NCBI GenBank assembly: GCA_900491605.1
Contig: UESW01004421.1
Coordinates: 478,933-542,932 of the forward strand
DNA length: 64,000 bases
Source: Calamus simplicifolius
Lineage: Eukaryota > Streptophyta > Magnoliopsida > Arecales > Arecaceae
Direction: 5' to 3'
The notes under the pieces were generated by a model. It did no database searches. It was not told the origin of the DNA and saw nothing but the letters and a program-made list of their open reading frames with translations. Below are positions 62,094-64,000 of this stretch, piece by piece; the first letter of the stretch is position 1; each line of letters begins with the position of its first letter. Made by a program: the position numbers and the translations under genes.

Positions 62094-64000
62094 CTGCTCA
62101 AAAGAAAATACATAGGGTTGGTTAAGTTGTTCGCATTGCCAATAGCTGAGACTTCTTGTTTTTTATTTTTTATTTTTAAATAAAGGATTGATGCTGTCTT
62201 TTTTTTTTTGGATTGGGGGTGTTGTGGTTAATATGCCTTCTGTTCTTCTCTTCTTACACTTTGAGGCTTGAGGATTCACATTTAAATTATAGATTTATTC
62301 CCAAACAGATTCTCAGTATGAGTCTGGGAATATATCTCATTTAAGGAGAACATCCGGACATGAAATTTATTTGAGATTCCCACATTATGCAGACTGATCT
62401 TCCCCAATGACCTCCAAATTAGTCTCCTCATCAAAGTTTAGAGATTGTGATTTTTTTCGGAAGTACGTAAAAAAACATAGTTTTAAATTCTTGCTTAATT
62501 TCTATAATTTTAAAAAGTTAACGTAGAAAAACATCTAAAACTTATGATTCTCCGATGTAGCCAAATGTTTAGTTTCAGATCTATAAAAGACAAAAAATTC
62601 AAACTTAATTTTAAGAACTTTTTCCAAAGCCTTATTTACAAGCAAATAGAATTTGAAAATAGGAAAGTAACATGATGAAAAACATCAAAATGCTTTTAGC
62701 TTTATACTATTTAGCATCAGCTGAAACCCAAAAAGAAACCAAAATAAATCAGCAATAGACAAAAATGAATAAAACAAGGCAGATTGGTGTCAATTTGGAC
62801 TTGATAGCGACTGAACCAGTCAGTTTTTGTGAAAGAATTTTGTAGCTGAAATTTTAAACCACAGTGCAAAGCAAGTGATGGCAACTCTCTAAATGCTCTA
62901 TTTGTTGTTGCATTGCATAGTGAAGGACATTGATAGGCCAAAAGAAATTGTTTGAAGAACATGAATTTCATCAGAAAGGACCTAGAATATTTTGCTAGTA
63001 CCACTGTACCAGACATCCTCGATATCCAATAGTTGTGCACAGTTGGAATTATAACAACTCCAAATACAATAACGTGCAAGTTGAGAAATAGAAATTTTAT
63101 TTATAACCATTTTGTTTGTAAGTCAGGTTGTAGCATTGGGAATCCACTTAAAGATTTATTTATAAGTGAATTTACGCTTATGACAAAAACAAACACCAGG
63201 CTTGTCGGTGGTCTGGTTACATGTCCACAAAATCAGACCCAAGAACTTTGTTTTCAGTGAAATATGTTTATTTGATCCATAAGCATATGAAGAGCAAGTA
63301 GATCACATCAGCTTGTCAAATACAAAGAACAATCTGTAGGAACATTATGGTCGCATATGTGAAATTTAGAATACCAAATCAATATTTAAAAATTCATCAT
63401 CACCTTTTTGTGCCAACATTGATTTATGCAAGATACGTTGAAAACACTCATCAGGAATGTCAAGGTTTAGATTTTTTTTTTTTTTCTTCCTCTAAACAAT
63501 GCTCTTGCTAGAAAAAACTAATCATAAATATGAGGAGAGAAGAGGAGACCCAACCTACTTATAATAAAATCTTAACATGTTCTTCCATCATGGCTCACTA
63601 TCAAACTTCAGGCTCACACCATCAACCATATAATCCAGCATAGGTATGCTCAGGTCCAAATTATACGCATCATATTTATCAACAGCGGGTTCAACCCACT
63701 TATATCATCAAACTAAATTTATTCAGCCTATTTTGTAAATCCAAAATCATCAACAATTAATAGTAGCCCATACTAAAAAATTTCCAATACAATCTAGATT
63801 GTCCCCTCATGAAACGTTCCAATCACGCTATAAGTGCTTGTAAAGGACTGTAATTTTATTAAAAAACTCAAAAAGAACAAGTTTATGAACGGTGCTCAAA
63901 CTTCGTCCATAATCAAGATTACAGAACTGAAATGTTGAAAACTCTTCCGCAAGAATAAGCCATTAAATTTCGGTAGATAGTGTGTATGCAAGAGACTAAA
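62094..64000 (-). other. 5' intron of the ABC1K3-like gene
   Basis: The acceptor at 62094-62097 shows the gene continues upstream, but no further kinase exon (for example the KxGQ-containing segment expected next) is visible up to the window end. The intron is therefore at least 1.9 kb. T and A runs occur near 62199 and 63471-63484. Confidence 0.6.

Overview
This is a piece of a plant nuclear genome. The split genes, spliceosomal introns, alpha-expansin, plastid ABC1 kinase and plant-type Ty3/gypsy and RTE retroelements all point to a flowering plant. Gene sequences and repeat style suggest a monocot, perhaps a palm, but that is inference. No bacterial operon, CRISPR array, rRNA or convincing tRNA was seen.

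Layout. The last exon of a reticulon-like gene is on the + strand (336-502). Four genes follow on the - strand: a macro-domain (ADP-ribose-1''-phosphate processing type) gene in 7 exons (18577 down to 3819); an intact 3-exon alpha-expansin (21749-20764); a 19-exon nardilysin-like M16 metalloprotease gene spanning 25 kb (55305-30068); and the 3' two thirds of an ABC1K3-like plastid kinase gene (62093-59480, continuing past the right edge). I rebuilt the exons by hand from protein-family similarity, GT/AG borders and phase continuity.

Mobile DNA fills the introns and spacers. A Harbinger-like MITE cluster at 1.3-3.3 kb holds a head-to-tail hAT-like dimer with a perfect 8-bp target duplication. 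Intron 1 of the macro-domain gene holds an 8.84-kb Tat-type Ty3/gypsy element (8034-16873, 5-bp TSD AATCT), which landed inside an older DNA transposon. The gypsy element carries an antisense intron-containing ORF and a 75-bp tandem array. A related solo LTR (24059-24882, TSD GTCCT) sits in the remains of an RNase H-bearing LINE. RTE-type LINE fragments occur in the nardilysin introns, including two inserts of only 30 and 37 bp with perfect 17- and 16-bp target duplications.

The most striking global signal is that three otherwise well-conserved genes are broken only by apparent length errors in homopolymer runs, nearly all one-base losses. This looks more like homopolymer undercalling in a draft assembly than gene death. 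The host genes have no obvious shared pathway. I did not find a convincing new biological system.
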